DNA from: JAGQSZ01 sp049672765
GTDB taxonomy: Bacteria; Actinomycetota; Acidimicrobiia; Acidimicrobiales; Microtrichaceae
Length of the DNA stretch: 14,195 nt
Direction of reading: 5' to 3'
NCBI GenBank assembly: GCA_049672765.1
Contig: JBATWQ010000232.1
Location: forward strand, 1-14,195
The notes under the pieces are model-generated. The model was not told the origin of the DNA. It saw only the letters and a program-made list of their open reading frames with translations, and ran no database searches. This document shows, piece after piece, positions 12,876 to 14,195 of the stretch (the first letter of the stretch is position 1; each line of letters starts with the position of its first letter). A program made the position numbers and the translations under genes.

Positions 12876-13355
12876 ACCGGCGCTGCTCTCACGGGCGGCG
12901 GAGGCCAGAAGCGGCTGGGTCAACAGCCACTCGGGATCTCCCGGGACGCTCGGATATACGCCTTCGGCATCGGGCCACAGCAGCTGGATGGTCTCTGGCC
13001 AACGCTGTCCCCAACCCAGCATGACCTCGCGTCCGAGATCGAACCACGCGCCCTGGGCAAGCCAAAGCTTATCGACGGTACAGGTTTCCAGAACAAGCGA
13101 GTCCGACGCTTCGATCCGGGAGCCCGCGGCGATCTCCAGGCCTTCGCCGACTGCCCGGCCGAGCATGTCGACGACCACTCCGGCCAGCGAGGCCTCGAGT
13201 CCGACTATCAGGAGTTCGGGGTGGCCATATGAGAGGGACAACCCGATGGAGTATGCCCAATCACACGAGGACTGATCTGCGACGAGGGCCGCAACGTTGA
13301 ATTCCCCGTCCCGGATGTCGCTCCGGAGCTGCTCGATGACCTCTGAAGTTCCCAC
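12864..13355 (-). CDS. DUF4262 domain protein
   Basis: This 163-residue protein fits DUF4262. It has a first segment CDWAYSIGLSLSYGHPELLIVGL at about 31-53 (the YSIGL...GHPEL signature), a helical middle (LAGVVVDMLGRAVGEG), a strand cluster around GSRIEASDSLVLETCTV, and the closing QLLWPDAEGVYP at 124-135. Proteins of this family are small, soluble and of unknown biochemical role. The GTG start at 13355 has no strong ribosome binding site. An in-frame ATG alternative is not evident nearby. It lies 95 nt upstream of carD on the same strand, and the carD promoter candidate begins inside its end, so it is probably a separate unit. Confidence 0.8.
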   Translation of the reverse strand: MGTSEVIEQLRSDIRDGEFNVAALVADQSSCDWAYSIGLSLSYGHPELLIVGLEASLAGVVVDMLGRAVGEGLEIAAGSRIEASDSLVLETCTVDKLWLAQGAWFDLGREVMLGWGQRWPETIQLLWPDAEGVYPSVPGDPEWLLTQPLLASAARESSAGLTG

Positions 13356-13391
13356 ACCATCATGGATAGAGGCTCACGACCCAGGTTCCAT

Positions 13392-13420
13392 GGGCCCTTC
13401 GATTCATCGATAGAGGGCCT
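13392..13420. repeat. Inverted repeat in the gap between the methyltransferase and DUF4262 genes
   Basis: GGGCCC at 13392-13397 pairs with GGGCCT at 13415-13420 (one G-T pair), enclosing a second self-complementary element TCGATTCATCGA at 13399-13410. It lies about 37-65 nt before the DUF4262 start and 85-113 nt after the methyltransferase stop. No T tract follows on the minus strand. It could be a weak terminator, an operator or chance. The neighbouring 13421-13504 is visibly richer in A+T than the rest of the window, and I find no gene in it. Confidence 0.35.
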
Positions 13421-13504
13421 AAGTCTCATTGGCTGCGAACCTCAGGTAATTTCAAGCATGTTCATTCGCAAAACTAATTGCCCACTCAATGAGCCCACCG
13501 ATAT

Positions 13505-14125
13505 TTACGGTTGAACTTCTGGTCCGGCCTGGGGCGAGTCGACGGGCATGGTGGCGCGGAACCGTGACACGGTGCCCAGACCGTGAACGTCTACTTCGAC
13601 AGGGTTGAAACCCGCCGTGCTGAGACCGTCAGCGAGTGCGTTGGCCTTGAGAAATCGATGCCGATACTGCTCCGAGTGGTGGACACCCGACGTGAGGCGC
13701 TGGGCAAGGTCGTAGCCGAGAAAGACGCCGCCTGGACGCAGCACCCGGGCGATCTGGGCCAGCGCCTCCTGCCATGCGATGACGTGGTGCAACATCAGCA
13801 GACTCACCACTGCGTCGAAGCGGTTGTCGTCGAACGGCAGCGCCGTGGCGTCGGCCTCGGTCACAATGACGCGCTGCCCATGGGAGGCCAGGCGGCGTCG
13901 GGCAGAGATGATCATCGCCGGATCGATATCCGTAGCTGTCAACTGCGCCTTTGGATATCGCTCGAGTAGCAACTGTGCGTTCGCGCCGGCGCCACAGCCG
14001 ATCTCGAGTACCTCTCCGGCCAGTTCTATGTTCCCCACAACACGGGGTAACACCAGGCGTTTCGTTATCGCACGCCAAGGAGCGCTACAGCAGGCTGCCC
14101 GTTCGATGGGCGACATCACCGTCAT
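13505..14125 (-). CDS. Class I SAM-dependent methyltransferase
   Basis: This 206-residue protein is a small-molecule-type class I methyltransferase (Methyltransf_11/UbiE-like). Motif I is VLEIGCGAGAN at 39-49, an acidic residue contacting SAM ribose lies in TATDIDPAM (about 64-71), and EADATALPFDDNRFDAV at about 90-106 gives the adenine-binding loop. MLHHV at 111-115 and RVLRPGGVFLGYDL at 127-140 are the later motifs. The N terminus (AACCSAPWRAITKRLVLPRVV) includes an adjacent cysteine pair. The ATG at 14125 has GGAG about 10-13 nt upstream; an ATG three codons later is also possible. The substrate cannot be told from the sequence. It stands 149 nt from the next gene and is probably transcribed alone, from the 70 nt left before the window edge. 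Confidence 0.9.
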   Translation of the reverse strand: MTVMSPIERAACCSAPWRAITKRLVLPRVVGNIELAGEVLEIGCGAGANAQLLLERYPKAQLTATDIDPAMIISARRRLASHGQRVIVTEADATALPFDDNRFDAVVSLLMLHHVIAWQEALAQIARVLRPGGVFLGYDLAQRLTSGVHHSEQYRHRFLKANALADGLSTAGFNPVEVDVHGLGTVSRFRATMPVDSPQAGPEVQP

Positions 14126-14195
14126 GTTTCAACCACTCCGTCCAAAGCCTTGGAGTGTCAACTTACTGGGGACGTACAGCTATTCGAAGTGGTCA

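Noticed and set aside
13505..14125. Ubiquinone/menaquinone methyltransferase UbiE
   Set aside because: The fold and motifs are class I methyltransferase, but the length and N terminus do not single out UbiE, and no quinone genes are nearby.

Overview
The window is a chromosomal segment of a high-GC bacterium, most likely an actinobacterium. The evidence is a CarD whose tryptophan falls at residue 85 as in Mycobacterium, frequent GTG starts, an Lgt with a long hydrophilic tail, and a SAM-binding leader ahead of metX. Acidimicrobiia is my best guess at class, but that is inference from gene content and not something the sequence proves. Most of the window is housekeeping and ordinary accessory metabolism. 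I see no integrase, transposase, CRISPR array or prophage.

Left end (1-3110): a short plus-strand pair encodes an unrecognised single-pass membrane protein and a YetF-like DUF421 membrane protein. A minus-strand tRNA-Gly(GCC) follows. Next is a 447-residue minus-strand protein with a very acidic, low-complexity front and a C-terminal PH-like fold.

Methionine block (3107-5844, minus strand): the order of transcription is a SAM riboswitch leader, metX (homoserine O-acetyltransferase), a Cys/Met-metabolism PLP enzyme, then a small membrane protein. The three genes overlap by 4 nt each (ATGA and GTGA), so they are very probably one translationally coupled, SAM-repressed operon. MetX acetylates homoserine and the PLP enzyme replaces the acetyl group with sulfide or cysteine on the way to methionine.

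Middle (5818-9845): a minimal DEAD-box RNA helicase is followed on the minus strand by a large Eco57I/TaqI-type N6-adenine DNA methyltransferase with no endonuclease in view. It ends directly where the SAM riboswitch begins. Divergent from the helicase is a cytoplasmic serine hydrolase of the beta-lactamase fold.

Right part (9705-14125, all minus strand): carD is followed by a half-length glycosyltransferase-like protein, a lipoprotein, and lgt, the enzyme that lipidates lipoproteins. The 3' end of lgt carries a 15-bp tandem repeat and runs 141 bp antisense into the serine hydrolase gene. Upstream of carD are a DUF4262 protein and a class I SAM-dependent methyltransferase.

No stretch longer than about 300 bases lacks a gene. 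The longest non-coding interval is the 261-nt metX leader. The observations most worth checking are the compact SAM-I/IV-type riboswitch with a candidate promoter overlapping the methylase stop codon, the solitary DNA methyltransferase with a repeat-bearing linker, the lgt tail, and the truncated glycosyltransferase.
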